Made by a program: the position numbers and the translations under genes
Assembly: GCA_016209255.1 (NCBI GenBank)
Contig: JACQWL010000591.1
Location: 1-40,248 of the forward strand
Direction of reading: 5' to 3'
DNA: 40,248 nt
Source of the DNA: Verrucomicrobiota bacterium
GTDB lineage: Bacteria; Verrucomicrobiota; Verrucomicrobiia; Opitutales; Opitutaceae
Notes under the pieces: model-generated
Database searches by the model: none
Told to the model about the DNA's origin: nothing
What the model saw: only the letters and a program-made list of their open reading frames with translations
Shown: one piece after another, positions 8,922 to 17,549 of the stretch
Layout of the letters: the number at the start of each line of letters is the position of its first letter
Position numbering within the stretch: position 1 is the first letter of the stretch

Positions 8922-11096
8922 TCAAAAATTCCGGGTGTAGGTGAGACGGAAATTGCGGTGCTCACCCGGGTCAGCCAGACGTGCCTGGCCGTTCATGATA
9001 TACCGCTCGTCCGTGAGATTCTCCACGTTCAACGAGAACTTGTTTTCCCCGCGACTGTAGGAAATCAGCGCGTTGCCGATCGTGTAACCCGGCACTGCGA
9101 ACGAGCGGGGCACGCTGTCGCGCACGCCGGCGCGATCGCCGACGTAGGTGACACCGAAACCGAGGTTCAGGCCCTTCATGCCGCCGGTCGAGAAGCCGTA
9201 CTTCGTCCAGAGAGACCCCGACTGGTTCGGAACATTGGGTTGCTCAAGGCCAATGTTAGCGGGGACGTTGTCCTTGGTGGTGGTGGCCTTCTGGAAGCCG
9301 ACCGCGAGGATGACCTGCCAGTCTTTCGTCACGCTGACGCCCAAGTCGAGCTCGCCGCCCTTGGACGTGACCTCACCCGTTGCGACGGAGAAGCCGGGGT
9401 TCAGCACGTCGACGGTCGTGAGGTTCCGGCGGCTGTTCTCGAACACCGCGATGCCGCCGAACAGCCGCTTGTTGAACAGCTCGAACTTCGTGCCGACCTC
9501 GGTCTGCTCGGCCGTGGGCGAAGGGAACGGGATCCCCTGCACGGAGCCGGCGCCCGTGGCAGGCGTGAACGACTCGTTGTAGGAGGCATAGACCGAGAAT
9601 TCCTGGTTCACCCGCCACAGGACACCATAGCGCGGCGAGACCTTGTGCTGGTTGTTCGGCGTGGTCACACCCGTCACGAAACTCTTGACGCTCTGCTTCA
9701 AGTCGTCCCGCCGGACGCCAACGATGAACTGCAGCTTGTCATCCCAGATCCCGAACTGATCCTGGATGAAAGGACTCCGCCACTTGCTCGAGGTGAAGGC
9801 AACGCGCCGCGTGGTGGTCACCTCGGAGCCCACCGTGGTGCTCCCGTACACCGGATTGAAGATATCGAACAAACTCGGACTGACGTTGTAGCGAAGGTTG
9901 CTGTCGTTGATTTCCTGGTCGTAGAAGTTGACGCCCGCCAGCAACTGGTGGGAGGTGGGGCCGAGCTTGAACTTCCCCAAGAGGTCCACTTCCCCGACCC
10001 ACTGTTGCTCATCCCGGGGAATGTATTGGGTAAAGCGCGGGAAGAGATTGATGACGGCCCCCTGCGCGCTGATGAACACCTCGGTGCGGCTGCTGAAGGC
10101 ATCGCCATAAGCCAGCGAGGCGCGAGCGGTCCAACTGTCGCTAAAACGGTGCTGCAACGTCGTGTCCCAGATGAAACGGGCGACCCGCTTCTTGTCGATG
10201 CTTGGGTCGCCGCGGAAAAACTCATCCGGAATATTCAACAGGGTGCCCACGTTCGCCGGGCTGAACCAGATGTAGGGCTTGCCGTAACTGTCCTTCAGTT
10301 TGTCCCTCTGATATTCGATGCGGGACAGGAGGTTTGTGTCCTTGGTAAGCCGGAACTCGAGCGCGCCGTTCAGGTAGCTGCGTTTGCGGAAGGCAAACGT
10401 GCGCCAGCTCTCGCTGTCTTCGTAGGCGGCGATGGCCCGGTAGTTGATTTCAACATTGCCCAGCTTGGTCGCGGGTCCGGTGGTATCGAGGAGTGCCTTG
10501 TAAAAGGAATAGCTGCCCGCCATCAGGCTCAGCGATGTCTGCTGTTTCGGCAGCGGCCGCTTGTCCACCAGGTTGATGAGGCCGCCGGGCGAGGCGGAGC
10601 CGTAGAGCACCGCCGAGGCACCCTTGATGACCTCGACCCGGTCGAACGCCGCCATCTCATCGAAGGTAAACGCGTTCTGCTGCGCATAAGGCTGGCCGTT
10701 GCGCAGGCGGGTGACGGCAAAGCCGCGGATGAGGAGCGCATCGTCGCCGCGCTGGCTGCCACCGGCGACGTTGCTGGCGTAGCGCGCGGCCTGGAAGACC
10801 GTGGCGGAGCCCGTGTCGGCGATGAACTCGCTGTTCAGGACCTGGATCGAGTGCGGCAGCTCGATCATCGGGGTATTGATCTTTGTCGCTCCACTTGCGC
10901 GGGTGGCAATGTAGCCTCGGTCGGTCGTATCGCTCACAACGAACGGCGACAGGTTCACCAAATCGTCTTTGTCCTTATTGGGTTCCGCCGGTCGGGCGGC
11001 GGGAGTTGTCTGGGCCCTTAGGCCGGCGGCGGAGAGCAAACCGGCGACCAGCATCGCGGTCGCGAAGTTCCATGCAGGGAATATGCGCTGTTTCAT
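8922..11096 (-). CDS. TonB-dependent outer-membrane receptor
   Basis: A 724-residue ligand-gated outer-membrane transporter. It has a signal peptide (cleavage after about LRAQ, residue 29) and then NLSPFVVSDTTDRGYIATRA, the N-terminal extension I associate with Opitutaceae receptors, which may serve as the TonB-contact segment. The plug domain follows (IRGFAVTRLRNGQPY, then FDRVEVIKGASAVLYGSASP), then a long beta-barrel ending in the terminal aromatic residue of outer-membrane proteins (RLTYTRNF). The plug resembles ferrichrome-type siderophore receptors, but in this phylum many receptors of this type sit in carbohydrate loci and may import oligosaccharides. Upstream lie a MITE-like element and a GntR/LacI-type regulator; downstream is the aldolase. 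Confidence 0.93.
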   Translation of the reverse strand: MKQRIFPAWNFATAMLVAGLLSAAGLRAQTTPAARPAEPNKDKDDLVNLSPFVVSDTTDRGYIATRASGATKINTPMIELPHSIQVLNSEFIADTGSATVFQAARYASNVAGGSQRGDDALLIRGFAVTRLRNGQPYAQQNAFTFDEMAAFDRVEVIKGASAVLYGSASPGGLINLVDKRPLPKQQTSLSLMAGSYSFYKALLDTTGPATKLGNVEINYRAIAAYEDSESWRTFAFRKRSYLNGALEFRLTKDTNLLSRIEYQRDKLKDSYGKPYIWFSPANVGTLLNIPDEFFRGDPSIDKKRVARFIWDTTLQHRFSDSWTARASLAYGDAFSSRTEVFISAQGAVINLFPRFTQYIPRDEQQWVGEVDLLGKFKLGPTSHQLLAGVNFYDQEINDSNLRYNVSPSLFDIFNPVYGSTTVGSEVTTTRRVAFTSSKWRSPFIQDQFGIWDDKLQFIVGVRRDDLKQSVKSFVTGVTTPNNQHKVSPRYGVLWRVNQEFSVYASYNESFTPATGAGSVQGIPFPSPTAEQTEVGTKFELFNKRLFGGIAVFENSRRNLTTVDVLNPGFSVATGEVTSKGGELDLGVSVTKDWQVILAVGFQKATTTKDNVPANIGLEQPNVPNQSGSLWTKYGFSTGGMKGLNLGFGVTYVGDRAGVRDSVPRSFAVPGYTIGNALISYSRGENKFSLNVENLTDERYIMNGQARLADPGEHRNFRLTYTRNF

Positions 11097-11157
11097 ACTT
11101 TTGGGGCGTTATGGGTTTGAGAAGGCGGTCAACGTGCTGCGGCTTGGGACGCACACG

Positions 11158-11428
11158 CCTAGCCCGCATATTTCACACTCTCAGCGGTTATTGCGGCCGT
11201 TCGACGATGTTCGGGCGGCGTGGAATCGAGAGCGTGCGGGGAATGCGGGCTAAAAGCAAAACCGCGGCGGTTTACCCGCCTCCGGCGGCGCCAAAGGCGA
11301 CCAGGGTTTTGCCAATAGCCGGCTTGCCCGCCTCTGGTGGGATGCTCCAGACGGTCGCGACCGCGGCCAAAATCTTCGAACACGGTGTGGCTGCGCATGA
11401 GAGAAGAGTGTGAAATATGCGGGCTAGG
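11158..11428. mobile_element. MITE-like element with 24-bp perfect terminal inverted repeats
   Basis: Left end CCTAGCCCGCATATTTCACA (24 bp to 11181) is the exact inverse of 11405-11428. The 271-bp element encodes no transposase. Each end carries CTAG, which may be a duplicated 4-bp target, as IS5-type and some other elements make; the next bases (CCCGCATATTTCAC) recall IS1380-type ends, from memory only. It lies 61 bp upstream of the TonB receptor start, so it may carry or disrupt that promoter. The interior contains GGCGGCGCC..GGCGACCAGGGTT, a motif that recurs at about 28080-28103. Confidence 0.75.
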
Positions 11429-11603
11429 GCATTACGATGGCTGGTTCCACGTTAGAACCGGGGTTTCCCGGCGAAACGATTTTGTTGTGGTGCCGTTGCG
11501 ATACCACTCGCGGCACGCGGAGCGCACGGTCCCCCCATTTCTTTCGTCACCCACCGCGATGTTCGAATGCGACGGCATCGTTCCGGTTGCGCGCCCGCCT
11601 TGC

Positions 11604-12698
11604 TCACGATGCCGCCGGCGGTCGGCTCACGGAATCGCCCCGGATGAACTCCGGCATGATGCGGCTCACCCGCTGCGTCACCACCTGGCCTTCGAGCAAC
11701 TCGATCACCGGTCGGAGCAGTGTCGTGGCCATGATGTGCGGGCTCACGATGTAGCGCGCGGGCGTCGGCACGACGAAGGACAGGAATGGATCCTCGTCGC
11801 GGGAAATGATCGACACATCCTGTGGCACACGCACGCCCATCTGCGCCAGACGGCTCGTCACCGTGAGGTAGTAATAGGGATTGACCACCAGCAAAGCGGT
11901 GGGGGGCCGCTGTTGTTCCCGCAGGCGGCGCACCACGCTGCAGACACTCGCGGGAGTCGATTCGTGATACAGCACGGCCGATTCTGCGTCGGCATGGGAA
12001 GATTGCGCCACGGCTTCGACGAATCCGATCTCGCTCTCCACGTCACCGGCCCGCCGGGACTTGTGGGTGACCACGGCCATTTTGCGATGCCCCAGGCCGA
12101 GCAATACGCCCGCCGCATGCCGGCACATGGCGCGGTGGTCGAGATCGCGAAACGGCAGGTCCACCCCGGGGTAAATCGAGCCCGCGACGACGCAGGGCAA
12201 TCCGGTTTCGGCGAACCATCCCTGCACGTGTTCATTCGACAACGTCAGAATCCAGCAACCGTGCGGATTGCAGGTGACCAGCTTCTGCAGCGCCGGTCGG
12301 GAATTCTTCCGGAAAAACTGGTGCCCGTGGAACAAGCGGAGCCGGCAGCCGCGCTCGCTCAGCAGCCCCCGCAGTTCGTCGATCCACAGAGTCTGGCTGG
12401 GACGCAGTTGTTCGAGCGGATCCGGCATCAATAGGGCCACATCCTGGGACCGCAGGCGTGGCCGTCCCGACGACGCAACCGCCAGAATTTGGTTGCCTGC
12501 GCCGTGCACCGACCGAATCACGCCGTCGCGCTTCAGCTGCGCCAATCCAGCCCGCAGCGTATTGCGGCTGACCTGCAGCGTGCCACACAGGCTTCGTTCG
12601 CTCGGGAGCCAATGGGTCCAGGTCCCTTTCCCGATTTCATCCCGGAGAATGTTCACCGTCTGGCTGAACAACGAATTCCGCTGTGGCAGCATGGTCAT
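11604..12698 (-). CDS. GntR-type transcriptional regulator with LacI-like effector domain
   Basis: A 364-residue regulator. The N-terminal winged helix-turn-helix reads LPSERSLCGTLQVSRNTLRA and continues to GVIRSVHGAGN (residues about 30-70), typical of GntR proteins. The rest is a periplasmic-binding-protein fold as in LacI/GalR: VALLMPDP at the first strand, LGLGHRKMAVVTH mid-way, ALLVVNPYYY and VPQDVSIISRDEDPFLSFV near the end. Such chimeras (AraR-like) usually bind a sugar and release DNA. It is encoded upstream of, and on the same strand as, the TonB receptor/aldolase pair, which are its likely targets. The gene ends 175 bp before the MITE. Confidence 0.88.
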   Translation of the reverse strand: MTMLPQRNSLFSQTVNILRDEIGKGTWTHWLPSERSLCGTLQVSRNTLRAGLAQLKRDGVIRSVHGAGNQILAVASSGRPRLRSQDVALLMPDPLEQLRPSQTLWIDELRGLLSERGCRLRLFHGHQFFRKNSRPALQKLVTCNPHGCWILTLSNEHVQGWFAETGLPCVVAGSIYPGVDLPFRDLDHRAMCRHAAGVLLGLGHRKMAVVTHKSRRAGDVESEIGFVEAVAQSSHADAESAVLYHESTPASVCSVVRRLREQQRPPTALLVVNPYYYLTVTSRLAQMGVRVPQDVSIISRDEDPFLSFVVPTPARYIVSPHIMATTLLRPVIELLEGQVVTQRVSRIMPEFIRGDSVSRPPAAS

Positions 12699-12730
12699 GG
12701 GGCGGTAAACTCGCCGGAGGCGAGTAAACG

Positions 12731-12835
12731 CTCAACGCTTAACTTTTAACGCTCAACGCTCAAGGGGTGAATACCGAAGGGAATCGCTGGACGAAGAAGT
12801 GCTGCACTTGAGCGTTAAGCGTTAAATGTTGAGCG
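12731..12835. repeat. Facing heptanucleotide arrays, module 1
   Basis: 12731-12765 contains five in-phase 7-mers (CTCAACG, CTTAACT, TTTAACG, CTCAACG, CTCAAGG). 12808-12835 contains the inverse type (TTGAGCG, TTAAGCG, TTAAATG, TTGAGCG). They face each other across a 42-bp spacer, between the GntR-type gene and the decayed TIR gene. Consensus on the minus strand is TTRAGCG. Confidence 0.85.
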
Positions 12836-12847
12836 TTTGCCCGGCCC

Positions 12848-13536
12848 TCATAGTGGCTTCGCCGCGGAAGGCGTCGGAACTCCAGGAACGGATGGTTTGG
12901 TTTCTGCGGCTGTTTTCTCTGGCGTCGCCTTCTGCCAAGCCTGCCAAACCGCGAGCGCCAGAATCGTGGCGAGGCCGACGCTGGCGGGCACGAGCCACGG
13001 TTCCCGCTTCCTCGTGGCACGGGCTTTCCAGCCCGTGGGCGCGGAAGACACGGGCTGGAAAGCCCGTGCCACCGTTTCGAAGCCCAGCAAGCCGCGTATA
13101 CGTTGCACAAACGCATCCGTGGCATCGCCCCCCGGCAGCCGGGTTCACTGCACGGCCAGAAACGACTCGGGCACGTCGGCCTCGGTCTCCTTGGTGGCAT
13201 CGATGCACACCGGCAGGAGAAAAGCTTTCGAGCGTTCCATCAGATGCGTGCGCCGGTCGGCCAGCCGCCACTCGAGTCGGAAGTATCCCTCCGCCGTGCC
13301 TGTGTGCTGGCCGAAATGACGGGCACGAACAGCGCGCACTCCTTGATTTGTTTGCGGATCGACGCATCCCACGCGTCCCCGCCGCGCAACTCGCTCTGAT
13401 CGAACCACACCTCCACACCGGCCGCGCGTAGCGCAGCGCAAATGCGTCGCGCCGCGTCCGCGTCCTGGGACGCGTAACTCAGGAAGACGGCGCCGCCGGC
13501 GGCGCCGGAACTCGCCGGAGGCGAGCAAGCGCTCAA
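12848..13536 (-). pseudogene. Decayed TIR-domain protein with membrane anchor
   Basis: Paralogue of the intact gene at 13651-15756. The N-terminus reads AVFLSYASQDADAARRIC and GVEVWFDQSELRGGDAWD in one frame. After STQAR the frame slips (about 13293-13297, one base missing relative to the paralogue) and EGYFRLEWRLADRRTH follows in the next frame. A TGA then replaces the tryptophan codon of the paralogue (ESFLAVQ*TRL against ESFLSVQWTRL, at about 13145). Beyond it the same frame continues through a predicted TM segment (VGLATILALAVWQAW) and ends at 12848. The TolB and TPR parts of the paralogue are absent. A REP-like palindrome lies between the TIR and TM parts. With one frameshift and one nonsense change it is most likely dead, though readthrough cannot be excluded. 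Confidence 0.8.
13015..13071. repeat. REP-like double palindrome inside the decayed TIR gene
   Basis: TGGCACGGGCTTTCCAGCCC and its exact inverse form 23-bp arms (13015-13037 and 13049-13071) around an 11-nt loop. Each arm is itself nearly palindromic. It is in frame in the old gene, encoding residues like RAFQPV and GWKARAT. A typical REPIN-style element. Confidence 0.85.
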
Positions 13537-13637
13537 CGTTTAACGCTGAACGCTCAACGCTCAAGTGGTCCTCCTTTCCGGATGGGCTGCGTGGTTCTCT
13601 CATTGAGCGTTAAAAGTTAAGCGTTGAATGTTGAGCG
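13532..13637. repeat. Facing heptanucleotide arrays, module 2
   Basis: 13532-13566 has CTCAACG, TTTAACG, CTGAACG, CTCAACG, CTCAAGT. 13603-13637 has TTGAGCG, TTAAAAG, TTAAGCG, TTGAATG, TTGAGCG in inverse orientation. Spacer is 36 bp. It lies directly upstream of the decayed TIR start and downstream of the intact TIR gene, so it occupies the promoter and terminator positions of the two genes. Confidence 0.85.
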
Positions 13638-13650
13638 TTTTCTTCGGCGC

Positions 13651-15756
13651 TCATTTCTTCGCCGACTGCTCCTTGAGCATCCGCGCCAGCGTCTCGCGCG
13701 CGACCTTGTATTCCTCGACGCACTTCAATTCCACCAGCATCCGCCTAAATCGCGGATCCTCGCGCACCGGATCCCATCGCACATCCCAATACACGGTTCC
13801 ATTCCATCCTCGTTGCGGCGCTTGCTTCATCGGCATAAGCGCCTCGTCGAATCGCCCGAGCGTCGCCAACAACAGCCGGCGTTTCCGGCTCTCCGGTGGC
13901 CAGGCTGCCATCAATTCCGCTGCGTATGCCGCCGCTTCATCGGCCAGATTTGCCTGCCGCAAGACTTGGATGGCGGAGGCGTCTCCGTCCCATCTCGGCA
14001 CGCGATTGAAGTCCTTTCGGATGGATCGGGCCACACTCACGGCCTCGTCCGTACGACCGAGGCCGAGGAGAATCCAAGCTTGAACTCCGCGGCCCTGGAT
14101 GAATTCCGGCCTGAGCGCCAAGGAACGTTCGATCACAGCAAGTGCCTCGCCATATCGACTTACACACGCCAGCAGCAAAGCATGGTCGCGCGTCGCGTTG
14201 AAGGAAAGCGGATCGAGGCCAATGGCACGCTCGATCGCCTTCAGGGCCAAATCCAGACGCCCGAGTTCGCTTTGCAACAGACCGTGCCAGTGATGAGTAA
14301 CGGCATCGTTGGGATTGATCTTCAAGGCTTGCTGGAAGTGCTGTTCCGCCTCCACCAGTCGGCCCTCGCGAAACGTGACATAACCCAAAACCGCATGCGC
14401 TTCCACGAGCGTCGGGTCCAAGGCATACGCACGCTGCGCGTTCCGTCGGGCCTGCCCCAAATCCTCTCCAATGTCGGCGAAACCATCCAAATTGCGATAC
14501 ACCGCCCGCGTTACGCAGACCAGCCCCAAGCCGGCGTGCGCCGGTGCAAACTCCGGATCGAGCGCGAGTGCTTTCTCAAAAGACGCCTGCGCCCGCGCAA
14601 ACCCCTCATTCCGCAAACTCCAGAAATGCCGCCCTTCGAGCACGAGCCGGTGCGCCTCGGGGTTGACCGTTTTGGCCACACGTGACGCAGCACCCAGCGT
14701 GAGCTGGAGGTTCTGGGCGATCAGTCCGACGATTTCATCCTGCACCGCCCAGACATCCTTCAACTCGCGGTCAAACGTCTCCGACGCCCAGACCTGAAAT
14801 CCATCCGCCGCGTTGATGAGTTTTGCCGTGATGCGCACGCGACCGCCCGATTTCTTCACGGTACCCTCAACGAGGTAGGCAACGCCGAGTTTTTGCGCGA
14901 TCTCCGGGATCGGCACCAGCTTGCCCTTGAACGAAAACGCCGAAGTGCTCCCGGCCACGCGCAGGCCCGGCACCCGGCCGAGGACGTTGCTCAGCTCCTC
15001 GCTGATGCCGTCAGAAAAATACTCCGCTTCCTTGTCATCGCTCAGATTCTTGAAGGCCAGCACAGCGATGGATTTCGCTATCGCGAAATCCAGAGGCGGC
15101 TTCGCCGCGGCGGGGGAAGGCGTGGCCGCGGCGGAGTTGGGGGAAATCGACGTTGCAGGCCGCAGGGCTATAAACGCTACCAGTCCCACGGCGACCATGC
15201 CGAGCGCGCCGACGACCCACATCCAGCCGGGCACGCCCCGCTTCGTAGCGGAATGCGTGCGCGTTTCGCCTTCGATCACTCGTTCCGAGTCCTCCAAACG
15301 CTCACGCGTTCGGCTACCCACGTCCGGGTCGAGCAATCTGCCCACCCGCGCTACGAATGAGGAAGGCGTTTCGCCGCCAACCAGTCGCGTCCATTGCACG
15401 CTGAGAAATGATTCCGGCACGTCGGCCTCACCTTCTTTGGTCGCGTCGATGCACACCGGCAGGAGAAACGCCTTCGATCGCCCCATCAGCCGTGTGCGCT
15501 CGGCCGCGAGCAGCCACTCGAGCCGGAAGTATCCCTCAGTGCGCGCCTGCGTCTGCGCCGAGACGATCGGTACGAACAACGCGCAGGTCTGAATCTGTTT
15601 CTTGATCTTCGCGTCCCACGCATCCCCGCCGCGCAGCTCGCTCCGATCGAACCACACCTCGATGCCGTCGGCGCGTAATGCCTCGCAAATCTTACGCGCG
15701 GCGTCCGCGCCTTGGGACGCATAGCTCAGGAAGATGGCGTTGGACGGCGCGCTCAT
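13651..15756 (-). CDS. TIR-TM-TolB-like-TPR protein
   Basis: A 701-residue multidomain protein. The start at 15756 (MSAPSNAIFLSYAS) is preferred over the ORF-track start 60 codons upstream because the TIR fold begins there. Domains: TIR (residues 6-125) with FLSYAS, IEVWFDRSELRGGDAW and EGYFRLEW, where E80 is the likely NADase-type glutamate; a TM helix (about 178-198, GWMWVVGALGMVAVGLVAFI); a TolB/FlgO-like domain (228-355, SIAVLAFKNLSDDKEAEYFS); then TPR-like repeats (about 370-650) ending in WDPVREDPRFRRMLVELK. The layout suggests a cytoplasmic TIR head with the TolB-like and TPR part across the membrane, or the reverse. Bacterial TIR domains often act in phage defence or NAD cleavage; here function is unproven. 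It lies between heptad arrays and next to a decayed paralogue. Confidence 0.9.
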   Translation of the reverse strand: MSAPSNAIFLSYASQGADAARKICEALRADGIEVWFDRSELRGGDAWDAKIKKQIQTCALFVPIVSAQTQARTEGYFRLEWLLAAERTRLMGRSKAFLLPVCIDATKEGEADVPESFLSVQWTRLVGGETPSSFVARVGRLLDPDVGSRTRERLEDSERVIEGETRTHSATKRGVPGWMWVVGALGMVAVGLVAFIALRPATSISPNSAAATPSPAAAKPPLDFAIAKSIAVLAFKNLSDDKEAEYFSDGISEELSNVLGRVPGLRVAGSTSAFSFKGKLVPIPEIAQKLGVAYLVEGTVKKSGGRVRITAKLINAADGFQVWASETFDRELKDVWAVQDEIVGLIAQNLQLTLGAASRVAKTVNPEAHRLVLEGRHFWSLRNEGFARAQASFEKALALDPEFAPAHAGLGLVCVTRAVYRNLDGFADIGEDLGQARRNAQRAYALDPTLVEAHAVLGYVTFREGRLVEAEQHFQQALKINPNDAVTHHWHGLLQSELGRLDLALKAIERAIGLDPLSFNATRDHALLLACVSRYGEALAVIERSLALRPEFIQGRGVQAWILLGLGRTDEAVSVARSIRKDFNRVPRWDGDASAIQVLRQANLADEAAAYAAELMAAWPPESRKRRLLLATLGRFDEALMPMKQAPQRGWNGTVYWDVRWDPVREDPRFRRMLVELKCVEEYKVARETLARMLKEQSAKK

Positions 15757-15878
15757 TGCGGATTGCGGATCGAGGATTGCGAATTTGCAAACAGCGGAAG
15801 CCCGAAACGTTTTGTGTTTTCGACATTCGTCCACTCGCGACCCAACCCTGTCACTCGTCCCTCGCGGCGCAGCCGCGT

Positions 15879-15941
15879 AGCGTAGCTGAGGAAGATGGCG
15901 CGACCGGCTGCGCCGGAACTCGCCGGAGGCGAGCAAGCGCC
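15879..15941 (-). pseudogene. N-terminal scrap of a third TIR gene
   Basis: On the minus strand the sequence encodes ACSPPASSGAAGRAIFLSYA, nearly identical to the N-terminus of the decayed TIR gene, then dissolves. It sits directly downstream (in the minus direction) of a heptad array, as in the decayed gene. The intact gene at 15756 starts just beyond it, so the scrap may be left from a duplication or recombination between TIR units. Confidence 0.6.
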
Positions 15942-16203
15942 AACGTTTAACTCTGAACGCTCAACGCTCAAGTGGTCCCCTTTCCGAGTTGGGCGCATTT
16001 CCGGGTTGTGGGTTCCGCTGCTCCCAAATGCCTGGCATTGCTGGCTGTGGAGGGGCTTTACGCCCCGACAGGCCGGCGCATATCGTGCGTCGGGGCATAA
16101 AGCCCCTCCCACAGTCGAACCGACAACCGGGAGATGCGCCTTTCCGAGTCCGCTGCTTGGTTCCCTCATTGAGCGTTAAATGTTAAAAGTTGAACGTTGA
16201 GCG
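15939..16203. repeat. Facing heptanucleotide arrays, module 3, with a hairpin between
   Basis: 15939-15973 has GCCAACG, TTTAACT, CTGAACG, CTCAACG, CTCAAGT. 16169-16203 has TTGAGCG, TTAAATG, TTAAAAG, TTGAACG, TTGAGCG inverse to it. The last unit abuts the TAA stop of the LacI gene. A separate hairpin repeat (16045-16114) has landed in the spacer. Confidence 0.85.
16045..16114. repeat. Hairpin repeat, GGGGCTTTACGCCCCGAC type
   Basis: CTGTGGAGGGGCTTTACGCC (25-nt arm 16045-16069) pairs imperfectly with 16089-16114, which ends AAAGCCCCTCCCACAG. Loop is 19 nt. It is a REPIN-like element inside heptad module 3. Confidence 0.8.
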
Positions 16204-17232
16204 TTATTCAGCCGTGCGGAGCGTCGGGCCGTCGACCCAGTGGGCGGGGATCGTGGTCGTCGACGGCCACTCGGGGATCCCCGTTTCGTTGCGCTGCAAC
16301 TGCCCGATGAGCAGCTCCGTGGCGCGCGCGCCGAGCGTCCGCGGCTGGAGGTCGAGCCCGGCACACGGGCGCGTTTTCATCAGCACGTTGAGGCACACGA
16401 AACCGTGCGTCGCCGGCAGCTCCGCGCCGCAGCCTTCCATCCAGTCGATCGCCACGGTGTTGTGGCCGACCACGACGTCGGGCTTGTGACGGCGGAACCA
16501 GCGCACGAACTCCTCCTTCGCGAACGCGTCCACAATCAGCGGCGGCACCGGCTTGATCGCGGCATGGCTTTCCTGAAACGCCCGGAAGGCCGCGCCCCAG
16601 CGATACTGGAGCCGTTCGTCAGCGTGTTTTTGCAGAAACAGCCCCGGCCGCCGGTAGCCGAGGGCGGCGAGTCGCTGCAGGGCGGCGAGCAGCGAACGGT
16701 AATGGTCGGGACAGACCGAGTGGAGCGCGGGCCGCTCGATGATGTAGTCGGTGTAGATGCCGGCGAAGCGCGTCCAGTCGAGGTTCGACAGGTCGGGTTC
16801 GTCCCAGGCCGGCAGCAGAATCACGCCGTGGATGCCGCGCGCCTGCAGGATCGCGTCGAGCCGTTGGACCGATACGCCGGCGTGGCCGACGGAGAATTTC
16901 TCGATCTTGAAACCAAGCTCGACGGCGCGCGCTTCGGCGCCCACCACCAGCTCGCGGTGATACCGGGCGGCGTGGGCGGGCCGGTCGGGTTCGTTGAAAT
17001 CGATTGCGGCAAGCACGCCGTGAAACGCCGTGCCGCGCGAGCGACGCAGCTCGGACATCAGCGCGCCGGCGAGCGGATTGCGGCGGTAGCCGGCTTCGCG
17101 CGCGGCCTGGCGCACCCGCTCGGCCGTGTTGGGATCGACGCGCTGCGAGCCGCGCAGCGCATCGGAGACGGTCGTGCGCGAGAGGCCGAGGACGCGGGCA
17201 AGGGAGCGCAGGGTGGGAGCGGGGTCGGCCAT
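16204..17232 (-). CDS. LacI-family transcriptional regulator
   Basis: A 342-residue sugar-responsive repressor. The N-terminal helix-turn-helix is LRSLARVLGLSRTTVSDALR (residues 8-27), followed by the hinge region VRQAAREAGYRRNPLAGAL. The effector domain shows the LacI/GalR layout: GVLAAIDFN, a dimer/ligand region with IHGVILLPAWDEPDL, DHYRSLLAALQRLAALGYRR, PDVVVGHNTVAIDWM and LDLQPRTLGARATELLIGQL. It is divergent from the sodium:solute symporter gene 318 bp away, which it probably controls together with itself. No operator could be assigned with confidence. The stop codon lies beside a heptad array. Confidence 0.93.
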   Translation of the reverse strand: MADPAPTLRSLARVLGLSRTTVSDALRGSQRVDPNTAERVRQAAREAGYRRNPLAGALMSELRRSRGTAFHGVLAAIDFNEPDRPAHAARYHRELVVGAEARAVELGFKIEKFSVGHAGVSVQRLDAILQARGIHGVILLPAWDEPDLSNLDWTRFAGIYTDYIIERPALHSVCPDHYRSLLAALQRLAALGYRRPGLFLQKHADERLQYRWGAAFRAFQESHAAIKPVPPLIVDAFAKEEFVRWFRRHKPDVVVGHNTVAIDWMEGCGAELPATHGFVCLNVLMKTRPCAGLDLQPRTLGARATELLIGQLQRNETGIPEWPSTTTIPAHWVDGPTLRTAE

Positions 17233-17340
17233 GGGTCGGACTGTCCGAACACTTGGTGCTCCGACGGCGAAGACAATCGTAATTTGCGGTGGGGTACGCG
17301 GAGGAGCGCATCACAGTTTCCTGCCACGCGAAGAATCTCC

Positions 17341-17443
17341 GTGGTGGGCCGTGCGCTCCGCGCGCGGCTTGTTCGCCTGCGCGGGCGGGGTTGTTTCAGT
17401 GTCCGCTCGTCATCTGCCGCCCGCGGAGCGGCCGGCCCACCAC
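17341..17443. repeat. Inverted repeat, GGTGGGCCGTGCGCTCCGCG family (second pair)
   Basis: Arms 17341-17367 and 17417-17443 are imperfect inverses of the same family as 6486-6558. It fills much of the 317-bp divergent promoter region between the LacI gene and the symporter, so both promoters must lie around or within it. Confidence 0.75.
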
Positions 17444-17549
17444 GAAACCTCCGGCCCGGAAACTGGGAAACGCCTCCGTCGGACCGCCCGCGCAACAGAA
17501 GGCTCGCCCCACACCATGGCGCCGCCCAACGTTTCCGCCGCCCCGCCCC

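Noticed and set aside
8703-11021. 772-residue plus-strand ORF
   Set aside because: It is antisense to the TonB-dependent receptor, whose signal peptide, plug and terminal Phe are clear.
12731-16203. Heptad arrays considered as a CRISPR array
   Set aside because: Units are 7 bp and tandem without unique spacers, and no cas gene is present.
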